DNA of 64,000 bases from Streptomyces hygroscopicus (GCF_026168105.1 NZ_LBMW01000001.1:310001-374000); one strand, 5' to 3'. Shown: positions 27,216-36,846, counted from the stretch's first letter. Translations and numbers: made by a program. Notes: generated by a model not told the origin, from the letters alone.

Positions 27216-28319
27216 CTACCGCGCCGTCACTGTCAGGTAGCCCGTCTTCTTCACCCGGCCGTGGTGGGCGACGATCGTCACGGGGTAGCGGCCCGGCTTG
27301 AGGTCGGCCCGGATGGTGGCCGTGTCGAAGTAGCGCGGGTCGTCTCCGTCGGCGGCCTTGCTGTCGTCGCGCTTGAGGTGGAGTACGTGGGTGAATGCCG
27401 GGGAGGTGGCGGTCAGCCGCGTCTCCTCACCCGGGTCCGGGTACGCGTCGTGCCACATGACCGCGACCTGCCCTCCGAGGCGGACCTTGAAGTCGTGCCC
27501 GTGCGCCCTGTCGAGGTAGCCGGTGCGCGGGTCGTAGAAGCCGGGGCCGTACGCCTTGCCGAGATAGTCGGGGTCGCCGGGCCGGGACGCGCGGACCGTC
27601 AGACGCTTCTCGGTGATGCGGTTGCCGTGCGGGCCGTACAACTCGAAGGTGTACGTGCCGTCCGCCAGGCCCGGCTTGAGCTCCGGCTGGGCCGAGAAGA
27701 CCCGTGGGTTGTAGAAGTCGATCACCTTGTCGTGGACAAGACGCACGGGCTGCGGCAGAGCAGCGGACCGCACGGTGAAGTCGGTGCCCTGCTCACCGGG
27801 GTACAGATCGTCGAAGCGCAGCGACACCGGCTGCCCGGGCCGGGCCATGCCCGAGAACACCAGCACCTTGAACGCCGGGCGCTCGGAGCGCACGACCTGA
27901 ATCCTGTCGCGGGCCACGGTACGGCCCGCCATGGTGACCGTGAGCGGATACCAGCCGGGCTTGTCCGTCATCGGGAGGGCCGCCACGGCCCCGTAGGCGC
28001 CGTCCTGCCATCGCAGCCGCACGGGCGCGCTGAACGCCGGCGACTGTGCGGTCACCGCGTCGTGTCCCTGGGCACGGCTGACGCCGTCGAGCAGCATGTC
28101 GACCAATTGGCCCGGGCGGGCGTCGAATTGCCCGTTCAGGATCAGCACGGGGTCGCGGCGCGCGGCTGCAGGCGTGCTCCCGGCGTTGAGCGCGGTCGTC
28201 TGCGCGCCGGGCGCAGAAGGACCCGGGCTATGCGCCGCCCCGGCCGTGCTCGCCGAACTGGCACACCCGCACAACACCAGACAGGCGGCCGTAACGCCCA
28301 CGAGCCTTGACGGATTCAT
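27216..28319 (-). CDS. Lipoprotein with repeated Ig-like domains
   Basis: ATG 28319; a GGGGG run about 6 bases upstream serves as binding site. 367 aa. Signal peptide with lipobox LVLCGC (Cys19). After a short linker three or four beta-rich modules repeat the pattern PGQ-x-V-x-L followed by SPAFTxPV/L and PGxYPVTV (for example KPGWYPLTVT and KPGRYPVTIVAHHG). These look like immunoglobulin-type folds exposed on the cell surface. No enzyme motif is visible. Confidence 0.75.
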   Translation of the reverse strand: MNPSRLVGVTAACLVLCGCASSASTAGAAHSPGPSAPGAQTTALNAGSTPAAARRDPVLILNGQFDARPGQLVDMLLDGVSRAQGHDAVTAQSPAFSAPVRLRWQDGAYGAVAALPMTDKPGWYPLTVTMAGRTVARDRIQVVRSERPAFKVLVFSGMARPGQPVSLRFDDLYPGEQGTDFTVRSAALPQPVRLVHDKVIDFYNPRVFSAQPELKPGLADGTYTFELYGPHGNRITEKRLTVRASRPGDPDYLGKAYGPGFYDPRTGYLDRAHGHDFKVRLGGQVAVMWHDAYPDPGEETRLTATSPAFTHVLHLKRDDSKAADGDDPRYFDTATIRADLKPGRYPVTIVAHHGRVKKTGYLTVTAR

Positions 28320-28653
28320 CGTATCCCCCAGCCTTTGGTCACACACGAAGATGACTGAATGGCGCTGCTGGTTGCCTGCGCACAGCGGCAGAAGGGCGGA
28401 TGACTCCGAGACCGCGGTGCCCAGCGCCCGTCAGCGGTCAGACCGGCTCCGAGGAGGCTGCGCCCTGCAGCACCCCGCAGTTGGCTGCGGCCACGTCTGC
28501 CGGATGCGAGACCGGCGAGAGGTGGCCGGAGCTCCGTTCGGTGATCGTGGCACCCGTACCTTCGGCGAACCACCGTTGTGGTCCCACCCGTACGCCTGTG
28601 ATTCTTCACCCCCGTCGGGCACGAACCGCGCTCGCCCCCGTGATCCACTGCTC
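28320..28653. other. Intergenic, nothing recognised
   Basis: This gap between two minus-strand genes must hold the lipoprotein promoter. No start signals, repeats or strong stem-loops were seen. Confidence 0.4.
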
Positions 28654-29073
28654 TCAGACCTGGGCGGTGCCGCAGTACCGGCACTTGGTGGCTGCCTCGG
28701 GCAGATCTTCCGACACGCACGCCGGACACGTCTTGGCGGGCGTGGGGTCGCCGAAGACCGTCACGCCCCGCCGGGCCTGGATGTGCTTGTACGGGACGAC
28801 GATCAGGAAGTAGACGACCGCCATGAAGACGACGAAGTAGATCAGCGCGGAGATGAAGGCGCCGATGTTCAGGTAGGTCGCGGGGTTGCCCGGCCGGCCG
28901 AGCTGCCAGCCCAGACCGGGCGACATGCCGCCCTGGGCACTGGCGATGACCGGGTTGATCACGTTGTCGGTGAACGCCTTGATCAGCGTGCTCAGCGCCA
29001 GCGCCACGATCAGCCCGACGGCCACAACGATGACGTCGCCGCGCATCAGGAAGTTCTTGAAGCCCCGCAGCAT
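28654..29073 (-). CDS. mscL: MscL-type mechanosensitive channel with zinc-ribbon tail
   Basis: ATG 29073 with GAGGACC upstream; 139 aa. The N-terminal amphipathic helix and first pore helix (FKNFLMRGDVIVVAVGL, then ALSTLIKAF) and second helix (ALIYFVVFMAVVYFLIV) match MscL. The C-terminal helix of classic MscL is replaced by a CPAC...CRYC zinc-ribbon-like motif (about 117-136). The family opens under membrane tension to release solutes. The ribbon tail is a known actinobacterial variant; what it binds is unclear. Confidence 0.88.
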   Translation of the reverse strand: MLRGFKNFLMRGDVIVVAVGLIVALALSTLIKAFTDNVINPVIASAQGGMSPGLGWQLGRPGNPATYLNIGAFISALIYFVVFMAVVYFLIVVPYKHIQARRGVTVFGDPTPAKTCPACVSEDLPEAATKCRYCGTAQV

Positions 29074-29281
29074 GGATGGTCCTCGCTTCTTCGCGCTCCA
29101 AGCAGCCGACCGGTGTCGTGCTCGTCACGGTCAGTCTCGCCAGGCTCGGCACGAGCCGCACTCGGGAGACCCCCGATCGGGCACGTGAGTCGGGGGACCC
29201 CTTGCCGTGCAGCCGTGCGATGGCTTCCCCGTCGCTCCGGGCGGAGCCGTGGTGCCCGGAGGGTACGTCTACGATCGGCTC

Positions 29282-30190
29282 ATGAGTGGGTGGAAGCAGA
29301 GCCTGAATGCGGCGGGGATCCGGGAGCCGGAGTTGCGGCGCGACTACGACGCCCAGCGACAACTGGTCGCGCGCTTCCGCCGCACCTCGTACCTGGCGGC
29401 CCGGGTGCTGCTGCCGCGGCCGGTGCTGCCGCACGCGGTGGCGGCGACGGCCGTGATGCACCACGGGGACAACCTTCTGGACACTGGTCCGAAGCCGCAG
29501 CGGGTCGCGGCCTGGGCGTCCTGGGAGCAGCAGGTGCGCAAGGCTCTGGACACGGGAGTGAGCGACGAGCCGCTGATCCGCGCGCTGCTGCACACCGTCG
29601 CGGTGTATCCGCGGCTTCGGGCCGTGGTGGAGGAGTATCTGTCCACCGCCACTGCCGAACTGGAGTTCACCGGCTTCGCCACCGAGGCCGACTACCAGGC
29701 CTATGTGGACGCCTACTCGCTGCCCGCCTTCATGCTGGTCGGCGAGTTGCTGGGGCCTGAGGCCGACGACGGGCGGTACCGGGCGGCCTGCCGGACCCTG
29801 CTCGACGGCAGTCAACGGCTGGACTTCGTCAACGACCTTGCGGAGGACGTGCGGGAGGGCCGGCTGGGCATCCCGACCGAGACACTGGAGCGTTTCTCTG
29901 TCACGGTGGAGGACATCGCGGCGGGCCACGAGTCGCCGGGCATACGTGAGCTGGTGGGCCATCAGGTCAAGGCGGCACGCGCCACCTTGGAGGCGGCTCG
30001 GGAGCTGCCCGCCCGGACCGCGGCCCCCTACCGGCCGCTGATGGGCGCGCTGGTCGAGATCGAGCTGCTCACGGCGGACGCGGTTCTGGCGAGTGGCGCC
30101 GGGGTGCTGCGCGGCTCGGCGACTCCGCCGCTGGTGGGCGCGGCGCGGGTACTGCTGGGCGCCCGCCGGCAGGCACGTGGGCAGCGCTGA
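29282..30190 (+). CDS. Squalene/phytoene synthase-family protein
   Basis: ATG 29282; 302 aa. No binding site is close to the start, but TACGAT lies 6 bases before the ATG, so the mRNA may be leaderless. The two Asp-rich motifs that bind prenyl diphosphate through Mg are present: HHGDNLLDTG (about 60-69) and DFVNDLAEDVREG (about 181-193). The family joins prenyl diphosphates head to head, though some members act in other pathways. No hopanoid or carotenoid genes are adjacent, so the product cannot be stated. Confidence 0.85.
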   Translation: MSGWKQSLNAAGIREPELRRDYDAQRQLVARFRRTSYLAARVLLPRPVLPHAVAATAVMHHGDNLLDTGPKPQRVAAWASWEQQVRKALDTGVSDEPLIRALLHTVAVYPRLRAVVEEYLSTATAELEFTGFATEADYQAYVDAYSLPAFMLVGELLGPEADDGRYRAACRTLLDGSQRLDFVNDLAEDVREGRLGIPTETLERFSVTVEDIAAGHESPGIRELVGHQVKAARATLEAARELPARTAAPYRPLMGALVEIELLTADAVLASGAGVLRGSATPPLVGAARVLLGARRQARGQR

Positions 30191-30436
30191 CCACCGAACT
30201 CGAGGCCCCGGTCGCCGCGCAGGCTCACCGCCCACAGGCCGAGCCGGCCGTCAGCCGGCTGGGGCGTGGTACTGCTCCCCCAGGGCCCGGCACCGGACGC
30301 CCGCGGCCCGGCCGCCACTTGGCCGCGCCGGGCGCTGGAGCAGCGAGCGGCCCGGGCGGCGCACCGCGGAGCCGTGTGATGGACCAGCCGCTCCCCGTCC
30401 GCCGACCGCCGTGCGGCAGGATGGGGCCATGAGCAG

Positions 30437-30793
30437 TCATGGTTGCTGCGGCTCTTCGGCCACCTGGTCGGCAGGCACGGTCCACTCGCGACCGCCATGC
30501 TCGGGGCGCAGATAGGCAGTTCCGCCCTGCACATCAGTGAGAATGCCGATCTTCCCTTCTGGGTCGCGGCATCTCTTGCCGATTCGGGAGTCATATCCGT
30601 CGCGCGTCCGGCCGGGGCTGATGCGTGCCTCGCGGTAGGTGGCCCACAAAGCCTGACCGGTCTCACAGCCGCTGCTCGGTTTCCCGGCGGACCTGCACCC
30701 GTCGCACGACTCTGCGTGCCGTAGCCATTCCCTGTACGCGTCGTACATGGCGCCTTCCGCGAGTGCGATCGAGCTTGCGACGCGCCCGTTCAT
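30437..30793 (-). CDS. Small Cys-containing protein, unknown
   Basis: ATG 30793 gives 118 aa; the upstream GGGGCG is a weak binding site. The first half has CDGCRSAGKPSSGCETG, a small possible metal-binding knuckle; the second half (KIGILTDVQGGTAYLRPEHG, then REWTVPADQV) looks like a small beta barrel. Such proteins are common on integrative elements of Streptomyces. Divergent from the XRE regulator. Confidence 0.6.
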   Translation of the reverse strand: MNGRVASSIALAEGAMYDAYREWLRHAESCDGCRSAGKPSSGCETGQALWATYREARISPGRTRDGYDSRIGKRCRDPEGKIGILTDVQGGTAYLRPEHGGREWTVPADQVAEEPQQP

Positions 30794-31207
30794 GAAACAT
30801 CGCCCCAAAGATGCGCTACGTAGGGCCGGACCATTGCGCACGTGTCCTCCCACGCTGCGAGCGGCTGGCGCCGTCCGCGGGCTACAACCAGCAGCGCTCC
30901 CCTCACGTTCGGGGTAGGCGGTGCAGGGGGCGCCACAGCGCGCTTTGCGCCACGGCTGTGTTTGCCGGGGGTGCGTCGCCCTAACGGGGCTGCAATCACC
31001 CATTCGAGCGCTCTGCGGATAAGGTCTGTCACGTCGTCGCTCCCTTGAAGCGTCGGCCACGCCCCCGGGCCGTTCGAGCGGTCGCGGGGGTTCTTGTTGT
31101 CAGGCCATGGTGACCACCCATGCGGGACGTATTGGCCCGCTACCAGGGACAGTTGGGCCGTTTGGCCGCTACGTCGGAACAACGCCCAAACGCCCCTAGG
31201 GGGAGCC
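30794..31207. other. Divergent control region of the integrative remnant
   Basis: Lies between the small Cys protein and the XRE regulator. It contains CCCCTAGGGG (31194-31203), a perfect palindrome just upstream of the regulator's start, a possible self-operator. No gene seen. Confidence 0.4.
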
Positions 31208-31972
31208 TTGAACACTGCCCTACGATCAGCTATGGACAGCGCTGGCCTGTCACCCCGGCAACTGGCTCTGAGGGTGGGTGTCTCAGGGAAGACGGTGGAG
31301 CGGTGGGTCAGCGACTCCGAGCTGATCCCGCACGCAAGGAACCGCGAAGACGCTTGTAAAGCACTGGGAGTTGACGAGGAAATGTTGTGGCCGAAGGCGG
31401 TTAAGGACCGGATCAAAACCGGGGGTGACCGTGAGATCATTCGGTCATACCCCTACCGCTCTTCCTGCCCGTCGTCGGTGTGGGGCGAATTGGTAGCCAG
31501 CGCTGAGCGGGAAGTCTTCTTCGCTGGCTACACGAACTACTTCCTATGGATCGACCAACCCGCATTCGCAACCACCTTGCGCCAGAAACTTGACAGCGGA
31601 TGCCGGGTGCGATTCCTGCTCGGCGATCCTGACGGCGAAGTTACCCGAAATCGCGAGAGCGTCGAAGAGGTGGCACTGACCGTGTCCACGCGCATCCGGA
31701 TCACACTTGAGAATCTCGAGAAACTCGGCGCGCACGAAGGGCTCGAGACCCGGTTCTCAGCAGCGAGCGACGCGGTGAACCACGTATCGCTTTCGGTGTT
31801 CCGCTTCGATGATGACGCGCTCGTAACACCGCACCTTGCCCGGCTAGTCGGCCACGATTCCCCGCTGCTGCACCTGAGGCGGCATGCGGAAGGCGGAATG
31901 TTCGATCGCTTCGCTGAGCATGCCGAAGAGCTGTGGTCCCGCGGCACTCCGCAGCGGCAAACCATCGCCTGA
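31208..31972 (+). CDS. XRE-family transcriptional regulator with DUF5919-like domain
   Basis: TTG 31208 is preferred: GGGAG upstream and the family start LNTALRSAMD; ATG 31232 is the alternative. 254 aa. HTH at about 14-45 (LSPRQLALRVGVSGKTVERW). The C-terminal domain (REVFFAGYTNYFLW, CRVRFLLGDPDGEVT, VSLSVFRFDDDALVTPH) is like that of many Streptomyces XRE proteins annotated DUF5919. It probably binds DNA and senses an unknown ligand. A long stem-loop follows. Confidence 0.8.
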   Translation: MNTALRSAMDSAGLSPRQLALRVGVSGKTVERWVSDSELIPHARNREDACKALGVDEEMLWPKAVKDRIKTGGDREIIRSYPYRSSCPSSVWGELVASAEREVFFAGYTNYFLWIDQPAFATTLRQKLDSGCRVRFLLGDPDGEVTRNRESVEEVALTVSTRIRITLENLEKLGAHEGLETRFSAASDAVNHVSLSVFRFDDDALVTPHLARLVGHDSPLLHLRRHAEGGMFDRFAEHAEELWSRGTPQRQTIA

Positions 31973-31981
31973 AAACGAAAC

Positions 31982-32025
31982 GAGCCCCCGTACCGGCCAC
32001 CAATCAGGTAGCCGGTACGGGGCTC
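31982..32025. terminator. Long stem-loop after the XRE gene
   Basis: GAGCCCCCGTACCGGC and its complement GCCGGTACGGGGCTC pair with one bulged C and extend inward around a short loop, beginning 9 bases after the stop codon. Confidence 0.75.
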
Positions 32026-32106
32026 ATGCCATGCGGCCATTGCCAGGTATCGGCGGCCGGTCCGCTCGGACGCTCCGAAATGGCGCGCCAGGGCGGCGCC
32101 GGTCAC
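31985..32106 (-). pseudogene. Fragment of a plasmid-type HTH protein
   Basis: The minus strand encodes GAALARHFGASERTGRRYLA, the HTH-like C-terminal end seen in replication or spread-associated proteins of Streptomyces integrative plasmids. Nothing upstream continues it. It is a leftover about 40 codons long. Confidence 0.4.
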
Positions 32107-32161
32107 GCGCTGCGGCGTCCGGCGGTCGTACTGTCGAACCCGCTACCGAAGAGGACTTCTG

Positions 32162-32725
32162 ATGCGCAGCGTGACGTATTCGATGGGCGTCTCACTGGAC
32201 GGCTACATCGTCGGGCCGGACGGCGGCTTCGACTGGACGCCGCCCGACGAGGAGGTCTTTCGCTTCGCTACCGACGAGGTGCGAGAGGCCGGTGTCCACC
32301 TGTTGGGACGACGGCTGTACGAGACGATGCTGTACTGGGAGACCGTCGACCAGAATCCATCGCTCGACTTCCCAACGCTCGAGTTCGCCGCGGTCTGGAA
32401 GGCGCTCCCCAAGGTGGTGTTCTCCACCACGCTGTCGGCGGTGCAGGGCAATGCCCGCCTGGTCTCCGGCGGCCTGGCGGAGGAGATCGAGCGATTGCGA
32501 GCCGAGCCGGGGGACGGCAACATCGCGATCGGCGGTGCGACTCTCGCCGCCGAGGCGGCCGCGTTGGGGCTGATCGACGAGTACCGGGCCAGGGTCTACC
32601 CGGTACTGGTCGGCGGCGGCATTCCGTTCTTCCCCCAACACGAGCGCCGGGTGGATCTCGAATTCGTCGAGACCCGTACCTTCAGCTCAAGAGTCGTCTA
32701 CCTCCGCTACCGCGTGGCGCGTTAG
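32162..32725 (+). CDS. Dihydrofolate reductase-like (RibD C-terminal) protein
   Basis: ATG with GAGGA about 6 bases upstream; 187 aa, normal for the family. Starts MRSVTYSMGVSLDGYI with the NADPH-binding HLLGRRLYETM and IAIGGATLAAEAAALGLIDE motifs and the VLVGGGIPFF strand. This RibD_C family reduces small heterocycles with NADPH; most members are unassigned. It lies inside the presumed integrative remnant. Confidence 0.88.
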   Translation: MRSVTYSMGVSLDGYIVGPDGGFDWTPPDEEVFRFATDEVREAGVHLLGRRLYETMLYWETVDQNPSLDFPTLEFAAVWKALPKVVFSTTLSAVQGNARLVSGGLAEEIERLRAEPGDGNIAIGGATLAAEAAALGLIDEYRARVYPVLVGGGIPFFPQHERRVDLEFVETRTFSSRVVYLRYRVAR

Positions 32726-32760
32726 CCGACTGGTCCGCCGAGCCCTGGGAAGACGGGCTG

Positions 32761-33584
32761 CCAGTGATGTTCCCTCAGCGAAATGACCTACGCGAAGCGG
32801 TGTGGGCCCGGTTGTTGGCCCTGCACCGTCGACGGATCGGAACCCCGAAGGGCGCGCGGACGCTGGGCCCATTCCGTCAGGCGGTGCTGGTGCTGCGCTG
32901 GTTCCGTGAGCGAGGCTGTGTGCACTACCTCGCCCGGGACGCCGGGGTATCCCAGGCGACCGGCTACCGCTACCTGCACGAGGGCATCGACGTCCTCGCA
33001 GACGAAGCCCCCGACCTCAATGCGGTGTTGGACCGTTGCCGCGCCGAGGGCATGACACACCTGGTACTGGACGCCACGTTGATCGCATGCGACCGGGTCG
33101 CCGGTGTCCGCGAGAACGGCAACGACCCGTGGTTCAGCCAGAAACACAAGAGTTTTGGCGGCAACATTCAGTTCCTGTCCGCTCCGGACGGCACGCCGTT
33201 GTGGATCTCGGATGTGAAGCGGGCTCCACGCCGGACATCACGGCCGCGCGACTGCACGTGCTGCCGGCGCTGTACAAGGCCGCCGCCGATGGCCTGCCCA
33301 CCCTGGCAGACAAGGGATACATCGGAGCCGGGATCGGCATCCGTGTCCCTGTTCGCCGCCCCAAGGACCGCTCAGAGAAGGCTCTGGACATCGACACCCG
33401 CACGACGAACGCCCTGATCAGACACGTCCGAGCCCTCGGCGAACGCACCGCCGCCGAACTCAGGGAACGCTGGCGCGCTTCGAAGCGCATCAGCCTCAGC
33501 TCCACACGGATCGGTGATATTGCCCGCGCTGCCTTGGTCCTCAACAACCACTGGAGGTGATCTTCATTGAGAAAACCTCACTGG
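32761..33584 (+). mobile_element. Decayed IS5-type insertion sequence
   Basis: Imperfect inverted repeats bound the element: CCAGTGATGTTCCCTCAGCG at 32761 and, read from the right end at 33584, CCAGTGAGGTTTTCTCAATG. The single transposase is frameshifted. No target duplication is visible, which fits an old copy or a deletion at one end. Confidence 0.65.
32767..33560 (+). pseudogene. IS5-family DDE transposase, frameshifted
   Basis: ATG 32767 opens a frame with LGPFRQAVLVLRWFRERGC and HTH-like GVSQATGYRYLHEGID, then the first catalytic Asp (LVLDATLIACDRV). Near 33217-33221 one base (a C after GTGAAGC) is missing, and similarity continues in another frame: STPDITAARLHVLPALYK, then LADKGYIGAG with the second Asp, and ALGERTAAELRERW with the Glu. 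A single-base deletion thus inactivates it. Confidence 0.82.
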
Positions 33585-33624
33585 GTAAGAATTCCGATGA
33601 GCTGCCCACTAGTGCCGTTACCGC

Positions 33625-33768
33625 TCAGCACCTGGAGAGTGCTTCACACTTGGTCTTCTGCGCCTCGGGCGATGACTTGCTGTCGTCTTCGCGCTTCCTG
33701 GACTGCCTGATGTAGGAGACTGCTCGCACAAGGTCCAGACTACGGACCCCGGTCTTCAGAGGTGTCAT
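33625..33768 (-). pseudogene. N-terminal fragment of a serine integrase
   Basis: ATG 33768 starts a 47-codon frame containing RAVSYIRQSRKREDDSKSSP and EAQKTKCEAL, the N-terminus of a large serine recombinase with its catalytic Ser in the RQS motif. It ends abruptly at CEALSRC. The start codon abuts that of the ABM gene on the other strand, the usual geometry of an integrase beside its attachment site. Truncation is probably linked to the IS 40 bases away. Confidence 0.72.
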
Positions 33769-34101
33769 GTGCCTAGTGTTGTAAAAATCAACGTACTGAC
33801 CGTCCCCGCCGAGCAGCGGGAGACCCTCGAGAAGCGCTTCGCCTCGCGTGCCCACGCCGTGGAGAGCTCCGACGGGTTCGAGTGGTTCGAACTCCTCCGG
33901 CCGGTCGAAGGCACCGACAACTACCTCGTCTACACGCGCTGGCGTGACGAGGAGTCCTTCCAGGCCTGGATGGAGGGCCCCATGAAGGCGGCTCACCAGG
34001 GCGGTGGAGCGGAGGGCGGCGAGCGCCCCAGGCCGGCGGCCGGCGGGTCGACTCTGTGGTCCTTCGAGGTCGTGCAGCAGGCGGCGCCGAAACCCGCGTA
34101 G
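33769..34101 (+). CDS. ABM-domain monooxygenase-like protein
   Basis: GTG 33769 with GAGG about 8 bases upstream; 110 aa. Pattern VVKINVLTVPAEQRETLEKR, FEWFELLRP, YLVYTRWRDEESFQAW is the antibiotic biosynthesis monooxygenase (heme-degrading IsdG-like) ferredoxin fold. The catalytic His/Asn set of heme oxygenases is not clear. The start codon directly abuts a truncated integrase, so the original 5' end may have been replaced by integration. Confidence 0.85.
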   Translation: MPSVVKINVLTVPAEQRETLEKRFASRAHAVESSDGFEWFELLRPVEGTDNYLVYTRWRDEESFQAWMEGPMKAAHQGGGAEGGERPRPAAGGSTLWSFEVVQQAAPKPA

Positions 34102-34411
34102 ACGGGTCGCCGAGGGCGACAAGGGCGCAGTGGCCTCTGCCCGGCCAGGCTCCCTGTCTGCGGCCCGTTGCGGACGTGGACAGGGGGCGTGGACGAGGTC
34201 GACCGGGCAGGTCCGCAGCACGATGAGGGTCCGTACAGGACGTTCCTGGCCCAATTCGTCGACTTCGCGGCTGCCCGGTGCCGTCGAGCATCCGCTCCGG
34301 CTCCGCGCCCGCACAGCCCCGTTTTTGCAGCCTCCGCAAATCTGCTGGGTGGCAGTCCTCGTCCGGCCCGAGCATGGCCGGGCAGGTGCTCCCCGATGCG
34401 AGAGGCAGGCC

Positions 34412-35863
34412 GTGACCGCTTCGACTCAACCCCTTCAGCCGGTACTGGGTGCGCGCAGGCGCTGGACAGTACTGGCCGTGTGCTGCCTGAGCATGTTCCT
34501 GGTGGGCCTGGACACCACCGTCGTCAACGTGGCCCTCCCTGCCATCGGGCGCGGCCTGGGTGTCGGGACCCGCAGTCTCGAATGGACCGTGGACGCGTAC
34601 ACCCTCGTCCTGGCCGGTCTCCTGATCTCCTCCGGTGCCCTGGCCGATCGGTTCGGACGCCGACGGGTGTTCCAGTCCGGGCTGGTCGTGTTCGGCGCGG
34701 CCTCGTTGGTCTGTGCGATCGCCCCTTCGGTGGGCACGCTCGTCACGGCCCGTGCCGTCCAGGGAATCGGCGCCTCGATGCTCAGTCCCGTGGCTTTGGC
34801 GATCGTGGTGAACGCGATGCCGGACCCTAGGGAGCGAGCGCAGGCGATCGGTGTCTGGGCGTCGGTCTTCGGGCTAAGCATGGCAGCCGGACCTGTCACG
34901 GGTGGCGCTCTCATCGCGGGGTTCGGCTGGCGGTCGGTGTTCTGGGTCAACGCGCCGCTCATTGTGGCCGCCGTCGTGCTCAGCGCTGTTTTCGTGCCGG
35001 AGTCGCGGTCGCAGCGGGCGCAGCGGCTCGACATCCCGGGTCAGGCCCTGCTGACCGTGGCCATCGGGGTGCTGGTCGGCGTCCTCATCGAAGGGCCGCG
35101 GATCGGGTGGACATCGCTCGCGGCGCTGACGGCGTACGCGTTCGCTGCCTTGGCGACGGTCGGATTCGTATGGGTCGAGTCGCGTCGGCGCGAGCCGCTG
35201 ATGGATCTGCGGCTCTTCCGGCGTCCGGTCTTCAGCAGTGCGGTCCTGGGCGCGGTGGCGGTCTTCGTCGCACTGAACGTGACACTGCTGCTCAACACCC
35301 TCTACCTGCAACACACCCGGGGGTGGACGCCGCTGGCCGCCGGGGTGGCGACCTTGCCCATGGCCGTGGGCGCGACCCTCTGCGCCCCCTTGTCCGGCCG
35401 TCTGGTCGGTCGTGTCGGGCCGCGGCTGCCGTTGGTCCTGGCCGGCACCTTCATCGCGGTGGGCGGACTCTGCCTGATCGGGCTCGACCAGCACACGCAC
35501 GTATTCCTGCTTCTGCCGGCCTACTTGCTCATCGGCATCGGTTTCGGCTTCGCCAACGCCCCGATCACCAACACCGCGGTGAGCGGGCTGCCTCCCGCCC
35601 GCGCCGGCGTGGCCGGAGCGATCACGTCCACCGCACGCCAGTTCGGCGCTGCGCTCGGCATCGCCCTCGCCGGCGGCCTGGTCGCCGGCGCCGGTCCGGC
35701 GGGGCTCCCACATGCCTCCCGTCCGGGTTGGATACTGGTCGCCGCCTGCGGACTCTTCCTGTTCCTCCCCGCCCACGCGTCGCGGCCGAAGGAGGACACC
35801 ATCCGGTCCACGTCCGCGGGCTCGGCGAGCCGCATCACCCGCCGCACCACGCCGCAGTCCTGA
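34412..35863 (+). CDS. MFS drug exporter, DHA2 (14-helix) type
   Basis: GTG 34412 with GAGG upstream; 483 aa. Motif D1 (LDTTVVNVALPAIG), motif A (GALADRFGRRRV) and motif C-like AGPVTGGALIAG mark the EmrB/QacA group of proton-driven multidrug exporters; about 14 transmembrane segments. It is followed by an SDR gene on the same strand 111 bases later. Substrate unknown. Confidence 0.9.
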   Translation: MTASTQPLQPVLGARRRWTVLAVCCLSMFLVGLDTTVVNVALPAIGRGLGVGTRSLEWTVDAYTLVLAGLLISSGALADRFGRRRVFQSGLVVFGAASLVCAIAPSVGTLVTARAVQGIGASMLSPVALAIVVNAMPDPRERAQAIGVWASVFGLSMAAGPVTGGALIAGFGWRSVFWVNAPLIVAAVVLSAVFVPESRSQRAQRLDIPGQALLTVAIGVLVGVLIEGPRIGWTSLAALTAYAFAALATVGFVWVESRRREPLMDLRLFRRPVFSSAVLGAVAVFVALNVTLLLNTLYLQHTRGWTPLAAGVATLPMAVGATLCAPLSGRLVGRVGPRLPLVLAGTFIAVGGLCLIGLDQHTHVFLLLPAYLLIGIGFGFANAPITNTAVSGLPPARAGVAGAITSTARQFGAALGIALAGGLVAGAGPAGLPHASRPGWILVAACGLFLFLPAHASRPKEDTIRSTSAGSASRITRRTTPQS

Positions 35864-35974
35864 GTGGGCGCACTGCCGAAGCGGCCATCCGGGGGCTGAG
35901 GTCCTGAACCTCTCGTGCCGGGTCGACGCCACGGGTATCCAAGCGAGTGCACGCATACGGAAGGGGCTGATGAG

Positions 35975-36769
35975 ATGCAGATCGATCTGAAGGGCCGTAC
36001 GGCGCTGATTACCGGCTCCACGCAGGGCATCGGCGCGGCGATCGCCGCCGGACTCGCCCGTTCGGGAGCCCGTGTGGGCATCAACGGGCGCACGATCGAG
36101 GGTGTGGAAGACGGCATCGCCCGCCTGGCCCACGAGGTACCGGGGGCCGATCTGGTGCCGGTCGTGGCCGACGTCACCACTGAAGAGGGCGCGCGGCAGG
36201 CAACCGAAACCCTGCCGCGGGTGGACATTCTCATCAACAACCTCGGGATCTTCGGCACCGCGGACCCGCTGGAGATCACCGATGCGGAGTGGCGGCGCTA
36301 CTTCGAGGTGAACGTGCTGGCCGCCGTGCGGCTGACCCGTCTGTATCTGCCGGGCATGACCGAACGCGGCTGGGGACGCATCCAGTACATCGCCAGTGAC
36401 TCGGCCGTCGCCATCCCCGCGGAGATGATCCACTACGGCATGTCCAAGACGGCACTGCTCGCGGTGAGCCGGGGTTTCGCCAAGCAAGCCGCGGGTACCG
36501 GCGTCACGGTGAACTCCGTCATCGCGGGCCCCACACACACCAGGGGCGTCGAGGGCTTCGTCCACGAACTCGTCGACCGCGAGCTCCCCTGGGACGAGGC
36601 CCAGCGCGTCTTCATGCGCAAGTACCGGCCGCAGTCCCTGCTGCAGCGACTGATCGAGCCGGAGGAGATCGCCCACATGGTCGTCTACCTCAGCTCCCCC
36701 CAGGCCACGGCCACCACCGGGGGCGCGCTGCGTGTCGACGGCGGATACGTCGACTCCATCCTGCCGTGA
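35975..36769 (+). CDS. Short-chain dehydrogenase/reductase
   Basis: ATG 35975 with AAGGGG upstream; 264 aa. NAD(P)-binding TGSTQGIG (about 14-21), NNLG (about 86-89), catalytic Ser (YIASDS) and Tyr-x-x-x-Lys (HYGMSK, about 154-159), and the C-terminal TTGGALRVDGGYV. A classical SDR that probably oxidises or reduces an alcohol/ketone; it lies behind the exporter and may modify the same compound. Confidence 0.9.
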   Translation: MQIDLKGRTALITGSTQGIGAAIAAGLARSGARVGINGRTIEGVEDGIARLAHEVPGADLVPVVADVTTEEGARQATETLPRVDILINNLGIFGTADPLEITDAEWRRYFEVNVLAAVRLTRLYLPGMTERGWGRIQYIASDSAVAIPAEMIHYGMSKTALLAVSRGFAKQAAGTGVTVNSVIAGPTHTRGVEGFVHELVDRELPWDEAQRVFMRKYRPQSLLQRLIEPEEIAHMVVYLSSPQATATTGGALRVDGGYVDSILP

Positions 36770-36846
36770 ACCGACGACGGGTCAGGCGCGCGAAGGGAAA
36801 AACGGGGCGGGGGGACGGGACCACCCGGCCCCCCGCCCGACGCACA

